DNA from: RGIG2000 sp045612665
GTDB taxonomy: Bacteria > Bacillota > Clostridia > Oscillospirales > CAG-272
DNA: 64,000 nt
NCBI GenBank assembly: GCA_045612665.1
Contig: JAZKZO010000030.1
Span: 1-64,000 of the forward strand
Direction of reading: 5' to 3'
Made by a program: the position numbers and the translations under genes. Below the pieces are notes generated by a model. It did not search any database, was not told the DNA's origin, and saw nothing but the letters and a program-made list of their open reading frames with translations. Positions 25,787 to 33,601 of this stretch are shown piece after piece (positions within the stretch are counted from its first letter, which is position 1; each line of letters opens with the position of its first letter).

Positions 25787-26439
25787 TAAATTACACCTCC
25801 CATTACGAGAAGTCCAAGCACGCAAGCGCTGACAACCATTACGCAAACGACTATCAAGATTACCTTAATATCGTTCTTTTTGCCCTGTGAGCCCTCTAGC
25901 AGGCGTGCACCGCGCATAGCCTTAACCACTGGCTTATAAAGAAGCATTGCAAGCGAGGCGTTTAGCGCGCCCTTTATTAAGTTGAACGGCAAAAATACGC
26001 TGAGTAGCATACCCGCAACGACCGACCTTGCAACGTTCATATAAAGTGGCGTGATAAGATAATTCCAAAGCACCATTATAACCGCCATTGACAAAACTCC
26101 CGTGCAAAGACCGATTATCGCTCCCGAAAATGTGCGCTTTTTATGATAAATCACGCTTGCGGGCAAAGCAAAGGCACAGCTTGAAATTATATTCATAAGA
26201 AAGCCGATAGGACCTGTTGCGCTTATAGAAATTAGCTCCAAAAGTGCGGTTATTACGCTAATTATTATCGTAGGAACAGGACCTAAAATAAAGCCTGCGA
26301 TTACGATTATTATATCCTTGGGGTCGTAATCGAGAAAGCCTGCGACCTTTATCGGTATCAAATTACCAAGACAGGTGAGCGCGTATGCAAGCGCCGAGAA
26401 CATTCCCGTCATTACTATTTTCTTCGTTGATTTGTTCAT
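25786..26439 (-). CDS. ribU: Riboflavin ECF-transporter S component (RibU-like)
   Basis: A 217-residue membrane protein with about 6 hydrophobic segments, the substrate-binding S component of an energy-coupling-factor transporter. The N-terminal MTGMFSALAYALTCLG and the early LDYDPKDI segment match RibU-type proteins. A riboflavin substrate is supported independently by the FMN riboswitch immediately upstream. The shared EcfA/EcfT energising module is not in the window. The last 25 residues form an extra hydrophobic segment. Stop overlaps the ogg start by 1 base. Confidence 0.92.
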   Translation of the reverse strand: MNKSTKKIVMTGMFSALAYALTCLGNLIPIKVAGFLDYDPKDIIIVIAGFILGPVPTIIISVITALLELISISATGPIGFLMNIISSCAFALPASVIYHKKRTFSGAIIGLCTGVLSMAVIMVLWNYLITPLYMNVARSVVAGMLLSVFLPFNLIKGALNASLAMLLYKPVVKAMRGARLLEGSQGKKNDIKVILIVVCVMVVSACVLGLLVMGGVI

Positions 26440-26450
26440 TACAGCTCCTT

Positions 26451-26480
26451 AAAAATAAAAATCGTCCTTTCAGGACGACA
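26451..26480 (-). terminator. Riboswitch-controlled terminator
   Basis: A TCGTCCT-GAA-AGGACGA stem followed by TTTTTATTTTT, between the FMN aptamer and ribU. The expression platform is therefore transcription termination. Confidence 0.9.
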
Positions 26481-26496
26481 AAAGAAAATATCACAT

Positions 26497-26612
26497 AGAT
26501 TCTTCTTCCATCCAGACTTTACTGTCGGTCTTGGAATTGCACCAAGTCAACGCAATCGCGCTCGTGGACTTTACCACCGGTCGGGAATTTCACCCTGCCC
26601 TGAAGATTTATT
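26497..26612 (-). ncRNA. FMN riboswitch (RFN element)
   Basis: Read on the minus strand, the conserved RFN sequence blocks are all present in order: CTTCAGGGCAGGGTG, AAATTCCCGACCGG, GGTAAAGTCCACGAGCG, TTGGTGCAATTCCAA, ACCGACAGTAAAGTC and GGATGGAAGAAGA. Binding of FMN would favour the downstream terminator and shut off ribU-ogg. No riboflavin biosynthesis gene is adjacent, so it controls uptake. Confidence 0.97.
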
Positions 26613-26626
26613 CGTTTTACAGTAAA

Positions 26627-26655
26627 ATTATATGCCATATCCTTGACTTTGTCAA
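26627..26655 (-). promoter_or_regulatory. Promoter of the FMN riboswitch-ribU-ogg unit
   Basis: Minus strand consensus TTGACA, 17 bases, TATAAT. Confidence 0.93.
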
Positions 26656-26704
26656 GTGAGTTCTAAAAATTTGAAAAAAATCTTAAAAAATTCATAAAAT
26701 TCTA

Positions 26705-26733
26705 TTGATATTGAAAAAGACCTGTGATAAAAT
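26705..26733 (+). promoter_or_regulatory. Promoter of guaA
   Basis: TTGATA, 17 bases, TAAAAT, 43 bases before the start codon. The leader is too short for a purine riboswitch. Confidence 0.85.
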
Positions 26734-26776
26734 ATTTCTATCAAAAAATCAAGAACAAATATCGGAGGTATAGTAT

Positions 26777-27778
26777 ATGAGTTCTAATGTAAGACCCGAT
26801 TCAATGAAGAGAATTAACACTTTCGAGCTTGCAAACGCATTTATTGACGAGCAGGTTGCCGAAATCAGAGCGCAGGTTGGCGACAAAAAGGTGCTTTTGG
26901 CACTTTCAGGTGGAGTTGACTCCAGCGTTGTTGCAGCGCTTCTTATCAAGGCTGTCGGCAAGCAGCTTGTTTGCGTTCACGTAAACCACGGACTTATGCG
27001 TAAGGGCGAAAGTGAGCAGGTTATCGAGGTGTTTGGTAAGCAGCTCGACGCAAACCTTGTATATATCGATGCAACTGACCGTTATCTTGACAAGCTTGCA
27101 GGTGTTAGCGACCCTGAAACAAAGCGTAAGATAATCGGTGGCGAATTTATTCGTATTTTTGAGGAAGAGGCAAGAAAGCTTGAGGGCGTTGACTTCTTGG
27201 CTCAAGGTACAATTTATCCTGACATTCTTGAAAGCGTAAAGCAAGCAGAGGGCAAGAAGGCAGTTAAGTCTCACCACAACGTTGGCGGTCTTCCTGATGA
27301 CCTTCAGTTCGAGCTTGTTGAGCCTATTAAGCTTCTCTTTAAGGACGAGGTTAGAGTTGTAGGCGAGGCACTCGGTCTTCCACACGCGATGGTTTACCGT
27401 CAGCCATTCCCGGGTCCCGGTCTTGGTGTAAGATGCCTTGGCGCTATCACAAGAGATAGACTCCACGCACTTCGTGAAGCTGATGCAATTCTTCGTGAGG
27501 AGTTCGATATCGCAGGTCTTAACGAAACCGTATGGCAATACTTCATTGCAATTCCTGACATCAAGAGCGTTGGTGTTAAGGACGAAAGCCGTTACGAGGG
27601 TTGGCCTGCAATCATTCGTGCAGTAAATACAACTGACGCAATGAGCGCAACTATCGAGGAAATCCCATACCCAATTCTCCACAAGATTACAAAGAGAATC
27701 ACAAGCGAGGTTGAGGGCATTAACCGTGTTCTCTACGACCTCACACCAAAGCCAACCGGCACAATCGAGTGGGAGTAA
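26777..27778 (+). CDS. guaA: GMP synthase, ATP-pyrophosphatase subunit without glutaminase domain
   Basis: A 333-residue protein covering only the synthetase half of GMP synthase, which aminates XMP to GMP. The PP-loop is ALSGGVDSSVVAAL (about 41-54), followed by HVNHGLMRKGE, the conserved HHNVGGLPDD, RQPFPGPGLGVR and the C-terminal dimerisation end LTPKPTGTIEWE. The usual bacterial enzyme of about 510-520 residues starts with a class I glutamine amidotransferase domain, which is absent here. A separate GATase subunit, or free ammonia, must supply nitrogen. GGAGGT precedes the ATG. Monocistronic. Confidence 0.95.
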   Translation: MSSNVRPDSMKRINTFELANAFIDEQVAEIRAQVGDKKVLLALSGGVDSSVVAALLIKAVGKQLVCVHVNHGLMRKGESEQVIEVFGKQLDANLVYIDATDRYLDKLAGVSDPETKRKIIGGEFIRIFEEEARKLEGVDFLAQGTIYPDILESVKQAEGKKAVKSHHNVGGLPDDLQFELVEPIKLLFKDEVRVVGEALGLPHAMVYRQPFPGPGLGVRCLGAITRDRLHALREADAILREEFDIAGLNETVWQYFIAIPDIKSVGVKDESRYEGWPAIIRAVNTTDAMSATIEEIPYPILHKITKRITSEVEGINRVLYDLTPKPTGTIEWE

Positions 27779-27868
27779 TTTTGAACTCGGTTCAAAATTA
27801 GAGCTCGTGCAAAGCGCGAGCATATCGAATTGGCGCATAGCGACAATATATCGAGTCGGCAATCCGAC
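27777..27868. repeat. Run of four hairpins, three separated by ATATCGA-type spacers
   Basis: Directly after the guaA stop there is a perfect 10-bp hairpin (27777-27799). Three shorter hairpins follow at 27803-27821, about 27829-27847 and 27855-27868, each followed by ATATCG or ATAT. The units recur every 25-28 bases. It is non-coding and lies in the guaA 3' region before the terminator. It resembles dispersed intergenic palindromic repeats of gut Firmicutes that I recall, not a CRISPR array. Confidence 0.6.
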
Positions 27869-27884
27869 ATATAGACACATAAAT

Positions 27885-27916
27885 AAAAAGAGCGGAAAAT
27901 TCCGCTCTTTTATTTT
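27885..27916. terminator. Bidirectional terminator between guaA and the small membrane protein
   Basis: An AAAAGAGCGGAA stem with its complement and a T-rich tail on both strands. Confidence 0.9.
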
Positions 27917-28173
27917 TGACCTTCATTTATTATTTCCGTTTCTCTCTCCCAAAGCTCACTAATCGGCTTTTTATCGCCGAGCCAATAAACTCGCGTGCTT
28001 TCGTATATAGATTCTCCCGGCATTATATATCGTTTCCATTTTACAACCTTATATGTGAGTGCAACATATTCAACCGTTCCACCGTCGTCATATTCGTTTT
28101 TGCGAAACGGCACGAACATAACCACAAGTACCACAATAATAGACAAAGATATGCAGATAATTTTCTTTTTCAT
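27910..28173 (-). CDS. Small hypothetical membrane-anchored protein
   Basis: An 87-residue protein. Residues 1-24 form one hydrophobic helix (IICISLSIIVVLVVMF) after a short Lys-rich start, probably an uncleaved anchor. The rest is an extracytoplasmic soluble part with VEYVALTYKVVKWKR and VYWLGDKKPISELWERE. This pattern belongs to a family of small unnamed proteins common in gut Firmicutes; no function is known to me. The start at 28173 follows AGAGGGG; the longer frame would overlap the phosphatase gene. It lies 26 bases after that gene and is probably cotranscribed with it. Confidence 0.7.
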   Translation of the reverse strand: MKKKIICISLSIIVVLVVMFVPFRKNEYDDGGTVEYVALTYKVVKWKRYIMPGESIYESTRVYWLGDKKPISELWERETEIINEGQK

Positions 28174-28199
28174 TTTACCCCTCTTCCTTGTTTTATTGT

Positions 28200-29498
28200 T
28201 TATTTTTCCCATTCCATTCCAAATGGCTCGGTAGTATATGCGCTCGCGCAAATCTTGGCAAGCTCGATATTTTCAAGCGTTTGTCCGTCATATGCGCTCG
28301 CCCCTGCGCCAAGCATAAAGAACGGAACGTCCACATTTGTATGATTGTAGCCGTGGAAGAGATAGCCGTACTCGTTATACTTTGAATCGGTAAGCTTACC
28401 TGTTTCGTGGTCGGCAGTTACGATAAGAAGTGTATCGGGGTGGCAAAGCGTAAACTGTGTGGCATATGCAATCGCGTCGTTAAAGCGCTTGACCATTTCG
28501 ATAGCCCCTGCCTGATCCTTGTCGTGTGAGCGCTTGTCAATTTGTCCTTCCTCTATCATAATAAAGAAGCTTGATGCGTCCTTTGACAGAGTTGAAAGCG
28601 CGTTTTTCACCTCGTTTGTGAGATTATTATCGACACTTCCCGCCACATAATCAATTTTTCCGTCCGAGATGAGCGCGTCAATTTCCGCTTGAAGCTCCTC
28701 GGTGTTTTCTCTTGAAATATTATGGCACATATAAGCGGACGGAGTTGCGCCCGTTATCTTATCGGTGGTTACTACGGCAGTTTTTGCGCCAAGTGAAAAT
28801 GCAAGCTCGCGAATGTTTTGGAGCGGATTGCCATTAGGGTCAACTCCGATATAATCGTTGAGCGTTTTATATCCCGTCGCCATAGCCGTGCCCGATGCTG
28901 CGCTATCGGTAAAGCTTGCTTCCTTATTTATTACCGACTGTGAACGGGTTACGCTCTTACCTGTGGCGATAAACGACCTTGCAATGAAGGTTGGCATTCC
29001 GTTTCTTTCTGCCATTTTTATATGGTTTTCGCCCATTCCGTCGCCTATCATAAAGATTACGCTATCGTACTTTTCGGAAAACACAAAATTCTTTGGACTT
29101 TCCTCTGTTGGAAGGTCGCTTATTTTAAGGTCATATTCGTTTACAAGTGCGTGGACGCCTGCACCAACATAAATTCCGTAGCCCTTGATTACAATCTTTT
29201 TGTTTTTTGCAAAAACAAGATACTGTCCGTCGGAAAGCTCACTCTCAGTTTTGGATTCCTCACGGTTTGTATCGCCTATCAAGATTTCAAATCTTGCTTC
29301 CCTTGTAGAATCCGTTACGATTTCGACACCGTTGCCACGCTCCGACAGCATAGTGGCAAGATTTTCCGCGGCGTATTTAGTGCTTAGGTCTGCATTTTCG
29401 GGAATAACTATTTGAAAATCATCTATTTCCGCGTTGCCACAGCTAAATAGCACAAGTGCTAAAATTATAATACTTAAAAATGTGAGTAGTTTTTTCAT
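28200..29498 (-). CDS. phoA: Alkaline phosphatase, lipoprotein
   Basis: A 432-residue lipid-anchored phosphatase. Lipobox LFSC, with Cys20. Residues 28-110 (FQIVIPENADLSTKYAAENL and EILIGDTNRE) resemble the N-terminal domain that precedes GH67 or DUF4838-type catalytic domains, an unusual partner for a phosphatase. The alkaline phosphatase domain follows: MIGDGMGENH binds metal, DSAASGTAMATG holds the nucleophilic Ser (about 200), IEEGQIDKRSH and TADHETGKL bind metals, and a final HTNVDVPFF. It would release inorganic phosphate outside the cell. AGGGGG precedes the start. Confidence 0.9.
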   Translation of the reverse strand: MKKLLTFLSIIILALVLFSCGNAEIDDFQIVIPENADLSTKYAAENLATMLSERGNGVEIVTDSTREARFEILIGDTNREESKTESELSDGQYLVFAKNKKIVIKGYGIYVGAGVHALVNEYDLKISDLPTEESPKNFVFSEKYDSVIFMIGDGMGENHIKMAERNGMPTFIARSFIATGKSVTRSQSVINKEASFTDSAASGTAMATGYKTLNDYIGVDPNGNPLQNIRELAFSLGAKTAVVTTDKITGATPSAYMCHNISRENTEELQAEIDALISDGKIDYVAGSVDNNLTNEVKNALSTLSKDASSFFIMIEEGQIDKRSHDKDQAGAIEMVKRFNDAIAYATQFTLCHPDTLLIVTADHETGKLTDSKYNEYGYLFHGYNHTNVDVPFFMLGAGASAYDGQTLENIELAKICASAYTTEPFGMEWEK

Positions 29499-29518
29499 TG
29501 CTATCCCCCTTTTTTATT

Positions 29519-29547
29519 ATTTTATCACATATAACACGCAAAATCAA
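29519..29547 (-). promoter_or_regulatory. Promoter of the alkaline phosphatase gene
   Basis: Minus strand TTGATT, 17 bases, TAAAAT. No obvious phosphate-control box was recognised. Confidence 0.75.
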
Positions 29548-29548
29548 T

Positions 29549-29574
29549 AAAAAAGAGGCACACGCCTCTTTTTT
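29549..29574 (-). terminator. Terminator after the ywlG-like gene
   Basis: An AAAAAAGAGGC-ACAC-GCCTCTTTTTT perfect hairpin. It overlaps the stop codon of the gene and the phosphatase -35 region. Confidence 0.92.
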
Positions 29575-30112
29575 ACATCATTTCCTTATCGTAAATTGCT
29601 CTTTCGCCACCGATAAATTTAGGGCGAACACGAGCGCAAATTATGCTTGCCTCTCCGATTTTGTTAATCGAAAGGCGAACAGGCACGGCAACTCTTTTAA
29701 GGTGCATACCGATAAGCGTGCCACCGATATCAATTCCCGCATCAGCCTTAATTTCCTCAACTACAACAGGATTTTTAAAGCTACCGTAAGCCACGGTTGC
29801 AAGCGAACCTCCCGCCTTCTTTTGAGGCACTACGTTTACAAGTTCTGCGTTTGGCACTGCCTCAGCCTCGGTAACTATTGCGCGATTAAGATGCTCACAG
29901 CATTGAACTGCAAGATATATTCCCTTTGCCTTAAGCACGCTATAAATTCCCTTGAATATTTCCTCGGCGGTATCGGGGTCGGAGTTTGTTCCTATTCTAG
30001 AGCCAACAACCTCGCTTGTCGAGCAACCGACAACCAAAATACTTCCCTTTTTAAGCTTGGCTACCTCGCAAAGCTCCCTTGTAGCCTGTATACATTGCTC
30101 CTTAACTGACAT
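29573..30112 (-). CDS. ywlG: UPF0340 (YwlG) family protein
   Basis: A 179-residue member of the UPF0340/YwlG family (TIGR01440). Conserved segments are LVVGCSTSEVVGSRIGT (about 27-43), VQCCEHLNRAIV (about 68-79) and an internal ADAGIDIGGTLIGMHL followed by KRVAVPVR. The family is widespread in Bacillota and its biochemical role is unknown to me. AGAGG lies upstream of the ATG. It is transcribed alone, divergent from gpmI. Confidence 0.92.
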   Translation of the reverse strand: MSVKEQCIQATRELCEVAKLKKGSILVVGCSTSEVVGSRIGTNSDPDTAEEIFKGIYSVLKAKGIYLAVQCCEHLNRAIVTEAEAVPNAELVNVVPQKKAGGSLATVAYGSFKNPVVVEEIKADAGIDIGGTLIGMHLKRVAVPVRLSINKIGEASIICARVRPKFIGGERAIYDKEMM

Positions 30113-30155
30113 ATTTAAACCTCTTTTACGGATAAATTTTCGTTTTTACAAGGAC

Positions 30156-30184
30156 ATTTTACCACTATAATAAAAAAATGTCAA
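30156..30184 (-). promoter_or_regulatory. Promoter of the ywlG-like gene
   Basis: Minus strand TTGACA, 17 bases, TAAAAT. Confidence 0.87.
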
Positions 30185-30194
30185 GAATTTTGCG

Positions 30195-30230
30195 TTTGTT
30201 CACAATTTGTTCACAATTATGGTATATAAT
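30195..30230 (+). promoter_or_regulatory. gpmI promoter region with two TTTGTTCACAA direct repeats
   Basis: TTTGTTCACAATT occurs at 30195-30207 and 30206-30218, an 11-base period (one helical turn). A -10 element TATAAT lies at 30225-30230. No good -35 hexamer is found 16-18 bases upstream, where the repeats lie. The repeats may therefore bind an activator. Confidence 0.5.
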
Positions 30231-30272
30231 GTATGTGTTAAAAAATTATATGATTTAAAAGGAGTTTATTTT

Positions 30273-31922
30273 ATGGCAAAGCTTAATGAGCTTAAGAAAT
30301 CAATCGGTGTAAACGGTCCTGTCCTCACAATCGTTATGGACGGAGTTGGCATTGCTCCCGATAGCGAGGGAAATGCAGTAAAGAACGCATACACACCAAC
30401 TCTTGATATGCTTATGGAAAAATATCCTTGGGTTAAGCTCAAGGCACACGGAACAGCCGTTGGTCTTCCGGGCGACGACGATATGGGTAACTCCGAGGTT
30501 GGACACAACGCACTCGGCTCAGGTCAGGTATTCGCACAGGGCGCGAAGCTCGTTTCTCAATCAATTGAAAACGGCAAGATGTTCGCATCCGACACTTGGC
30601 AAACAATCGTTTCTAACGTAAAGGATAACGGTAGCACTCTCCACTTTATCGGTCTTTTCTCGGACGGTAACGTTCACTCTCACATCGACCACCTCAAGGC
30701 TATGATTGCACAGGCTAAGAAGGAAGGCGTTAGCAAGGTTAGAATTCACGTTCTTATCGACGGACGCGACGTTGGTGAAACAAGCGCGCTCGACTATGTT
30801 GAGCCATTTGAGGAATTCCTTGCATCACTTCGTGATGATTCATTCGATATTATGATCGCATCAGGCGGTGGAAGAATGGTTATCACAATGGATAGATACG
30901 AGGCTAACTGGAAGATGGTTGAAAACGGCTGGAAGACTCACGTGCTTGGCGAGGGTAGACAGTTCTGCTGTGCTAAGAAGGCAATCGAAACCTACCGTGA
31001 GGAATTCAAGGTTATCGACCAGGATCTCCCACCGTTCGTAATTGCAAAGGACGGAGCGCCTGTTGGTACAATCAACGACGGCGACAGCGTTATCTTCTAC
31101 AACTTCCGTGGCGACCGTTCAATTGAAATTTCAAAGGCATTCGACGATGCAGACTTTGACAAATTTGACAGAGTTCGCTTCCCTAAGGTTGTTTATGCAG
31201 GTATGCTCGAATATGACGGCGACCTTCACATTCCTTCAAGATATCTTGTAAATCCACCTGAAATCACAAATACAATGGGAGAATATCTCTCTGATACAGG
31301 TATTTCACAGCTTGCAATCTCCGAAACTCAAAAGTACGGACATGTAACCTACTTCTGGAACGGAAACAAGAGTGGAAAGTTTGACGACGCGCTTGAAACC
31401 TATATTGAAGTTCCATCCGACGTTGTTCCTTTCGAGCAAAGACCTTGGATGAAGTGCGCCGAAATCACCGATAAGCTTATCGAGTGCCTCAGAAGCGGTG
31501 AGTACAAGTGCCTTCGCGTTAACTTCCCTAACGGAGATATGGTAGGACACACAGGTAACCTTCTCGCTACACGTTGCTCGATGGAAGCGCTCGACCTTCA
31601 GCTCAAGAGACTTCTTGACGTAGTTGACGAGCTTAAGGGCGTTGCAGTAATCACAGCTGACCACGGTAATGCCGACGAGATGTATGAGGTTGACAAGAAG
31701 GGTATGCCTAAGGCTGACAAGAACGGCAAGTTCAAGGCTAAGACAAGCCACACTCTCAATCCTGTTCCTTGCATTATCTATGATAACTTCTATGCAGATA
31801 AGTATGAGGTTAAGGCTGACAACGGTCAGTTCGGTCTTTCCGACGTTGCGGCAACTGTTGTAAACCTTCTCGGCTACGAAGCTCCCGCTATGTGGGATGA
31901 ATCTCTTATCGAGGTAAAATAA
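30273..31922 (+). CDS. gpmI: 2,3-bisphosphoglycerate-independent phosphoglycerate mutase
   Basis: A 549-residue Mn-dependent mutase that interconverts 3- and 2-phosphoglycerate in glycolysis. Conserved parts are VMDGVGIAPDSEGNAV, DDDMGNSEVGHNALGSG with the phosphorylated Ser (about residue 73), HVLIDGRDVGE, GGRMVITMDRYEANW, NFRGDRSIE and ITADHGNADEM with metal ligands. It is slightly longer than typical (510-515) because of small insertions. Codons are strongly biased to a few synonyms, as expected for high expression. AAAAGGAG precedes the ATG at 30273. Confidence 0.96.
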   Translation: MAKLNELKKSIGVNGPVLTIVMDGVGIAPDSEGNAVKNAYTPTLDMLMEKYPWVKLKAHGTAVGLPGDDDMGNSEVGHNALGSGQVFAQGAKLVSQSIENGKMFASDTWQTIVSNVKDNGSTLHFIGLFSDGNVHSHIDHLKAMIAQAKKEGVSKVRIHVLIDGRDVGETSALDYVEPFEEFLASLRDDSFDIMIASGGGRMVITMDRYEANWKMVENGWKTHVLGEGRQFCCAKKAIETYREEFKVIDQDLPPFVIAKDGAPVGTINDGDSVIFYNFRGDRSIEISKAFDDADFDKFDRVRFPKVVYAGMLEYDGDLHIPSRYLVNPPEITNTMGEYLSDTGISQLAISETQKYGHVTYFWNGNKSGKFDDALETYIEVPSDVVPFEQRPWMKCAEITDKLIECLRSGEYKCLRVNFPNGDMVGHTGNLLATRCSMEALDLQLKRLLDVVDELKGVAVITADHGNADEMYEVDKKGMPKADKNGKFKAKTSHTLNPVPCIIYDNFYADKYEVKADNGQFGLSDVAATVVNLLGYEAPAMWDESLIEVK

Positions 31923-31934
31923 TCTTTTAAAACG

Positions 31935-31966
31935 ACACACCAAGGCGCATACCTTGGTGTGTTTTA
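31935..31966 (+). terminator. Terminator after gpmI
   Basis: A CACACCAAGG stem with its complement, 6-base loop and a short T-run. Confidence 0.88.
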
Positions 31967-31974
31967 GGAGTAAA

Positions 31975-32625
31975 ATGAAAATCTTTTATCAGGATAACGA
32001 TATAATCGTTTGTGAAAAGGAATACGGTGTTTCCTCGCAAAAAAGCGAGGGCGCTAATATGCTCGATATGATACGCGAGATAACGGGTGTTGAGCCGTTT
32101 CCCGTTCACCGTCTTGACATCACGACAAGGGGCATTATGGTATATGCTCTAAATCAAAAAAGCGCAGGCGAGCTTTCAAGGCAAATTCAGGAAGGCACCT
32201 TCAAAAAGACTTATCTTGCAATTGTGCACGGACACACCGAGGATGAGGGCGAGATGGTTGATTTTCTATATCACGACAGGCTAAAAAACAAATCCTTTGC
32301 CGTGAAAACGAAGCGAGCGGGGGCAAAGGAGGCGCGCCTTGACTTTACCACTCTGCAAAGAGCAAAAATCGGTGAGGACGAGCTTTCGCTCCTTCATATA
32401 AGACTTCACACGGGAAGGACTCATCAAATACGAGTTCAATTTTCCTCGCGCTCATATCCACTTTACGGAGATGGAAAATACGGTGCTAAGGATAACGCAA
32501 AAATCGCGCTTTATTCACACTCTCTTTGCTTTTTACATCCGAAAACCAAGGCGCAAATGTATTTCGACGCATTACCAAGCGGTGAAATTTGGGACGAGCT
32601 CGCATCTATCCCAAAACCCTTGTGA
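31975..32625 (+). CDS. RluA-family pseudouridine synthase
   Basis: A 216-residue RNA pseudouridine synthase of the RluA family, without an S4 domain. Catalytic segment HRLDITTRGIMVYAL (Asp near residue 44) and the C-terminal LHTGRTHQIRVQF are diagnostic. The RNA target is unknown. The start at 31975 follows AGGAG just after the gpmI terminator. The 3' end overlaps the convergent phosphate permease by 20 bases. Confidence 0.92.
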   Translation: MKIFYQDNDIIVCEKEYGVSSQKSEGANMLDMIREITGVEPFPVHRLDITTRGIMVYALNQKSAGELSRQIQEGTFKKTYLAIVHGHTEDEGEMVDFLYHDRLKNKSFAVKTKRAGAKEARLDFTTLQRAKIGEDELSLLHIRLHTGRTHQIRVQFSSRSYPLYGDGKYGAKDNAKIALYSHSLCFLHPKTKAQMYFDALPSGEIWDELASIPKPL

Positions 32626-33547
32626 TAAAATAAGAAAGCGCCATACAAATAGGAAAGGTAAGAATCGCAACGCACGCCATTTTAAGGAGCGTTTTGAAAT
32701 TTACTCTTTTACCGTCGCATAAGCCTGCTCCCGCAACGGAGCAGGCTTTTATATTGCTCGTGCTAACCGGTAAGCCGAGCACGGAGCAAAAAATCAAGCA
32801 AGCGCTCGAGGACACCTCACTAACAAACGCGCTTTTTTCTTTTAATGCGACTATGCCCTCGCCCATTGTTTTTACTATTCTGCCACCGCCCAAAAGCGTA
32901 CCCAAAAACAGCACCGCTCCAACTGCGAGGGTTGGAAAAGCAAGAGATTGCAATCCTTGCGTGGGATAAAGAAAAATCAGCAGTGCAAGAAGCTTTTGTC
33001 CGTCCTGTGCACCGTGCATAGCCGAGGAGAGCGCGCACGATGCGATTTGCAGTCTTTTCCAAGGCAAGTGTGCTCCTTTTAGCATCAAATAAACGACACA
33101 GGATAGGCAAAACGAGGCAAGGCACGACAAAATCATATAGAGCAAAATTTCAAGCGCAGGCGTCAAGCTTGCCGTTTTCGAAAGCGCAATTGAAGCACCG
33201 CAAAGCGATGCCATAATTGCATGCGACTCGCTTGACGGCATTGAAAAAAGCCAACAAGCACTCGAAAAAATCACGCTCGAAAGTAGTATTGCGATGACTC
33301 CCATCTCTCCTTTTGCGCCAAGCTCTACTCCGTCAAGAATACTTTTTGCCACGCTCGCGTTAACGAGCAAGGAAACGGTCAAGCCGAGAAAATTACAAAT
33401 CGCACTCAAGGCACACGCACGGTTCATAGAGAGTGCGCCTGTCGCAACGGTTGTCGCAATAGAATTCGGTGCATCGGTAAAGCCGTTTAAAAAGGTTACG
33501 CCAAGCGCGAGCAAAATCGCAACGCCCGTAAGAGTGAAAAGCTCCAT
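32606..33547 (-). CDS. pit: PiT-family inorganic phosphate permease
   Basis: A 313-residue membrane protein with about 9 hydrophobic segments. The two inverted PiT signatures are visible: NGFTDAPNSIATTVATGALS (about 21-40) and SAMHGAQDGQKLLAL (about 175-189), with PSSESHAI and PVSTSNIKA as re-entrant segments. It imports phosphate with H+ or Na+. No PhoU-like partner is adjacent, but the window holds other phosphate genes (phosphatase, Na/Pi transporter). It converges with the pseudouridine synthase gene and overlaps it by 20 bases. Confidence 0.92.
   Translation of the reverse strand: MELFTLTGVAILLALGVTFLNGFTDAPNSIATTVATGALSMNRACALSAICNFLGLTVSLLVNASVAKSILDGVELGAKGEMGVIAILLSSVIFSSACWLFSMPSSESHAIMASLCGASIALSKTASLTPALEILLYMILSCLASFCLSCVVYLMLKGAHLPWKRLQIASCALSSAMHGAQDGQKLLALLIFLYPTQGLQSLAFPTLAVGAVLFLGTLLGGGRIVKTMGEGIVALKEKSAFVSEVSSSACLIFCSVLGLPVSTSNIKACSVAGAGLCDGKRVNFKTLLKMACVAILTFPICMALSYFITRVLG
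32721..32750 (+). terminator. Plus-strand terminator inside the antisense of pit
   Basis: A perfect 11-bp stem AAGCCTGCTCC with its complement, loop CGCAAC, then TTTTATATT. It lies about 100 bases past the pseudouridine synthase stop, within the pit coding region. It is the only visible terminator for that transcript. Confidence 0.75.
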
Positions 33548-33601
33548 AATCCCTCACAAAATCATTTCTTTTTCATAAAATACTCGTAAGGGGGCGATTT
33601 T

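Noticed and set aside
27777..27868. Possible CRISPR array
   Set aside because: Only short self-complementary stems with near-identical 7-base spacers; no 24-37 base direct repeats with unique spacers and no cas genes.
26906..27880. Open minus-strand frame of 324 codons opposite guaA
   Set aside because: Antisense to the conserved GMP synthase gene, Cys- and Asn-rich shadow translation without recognisable motifs.
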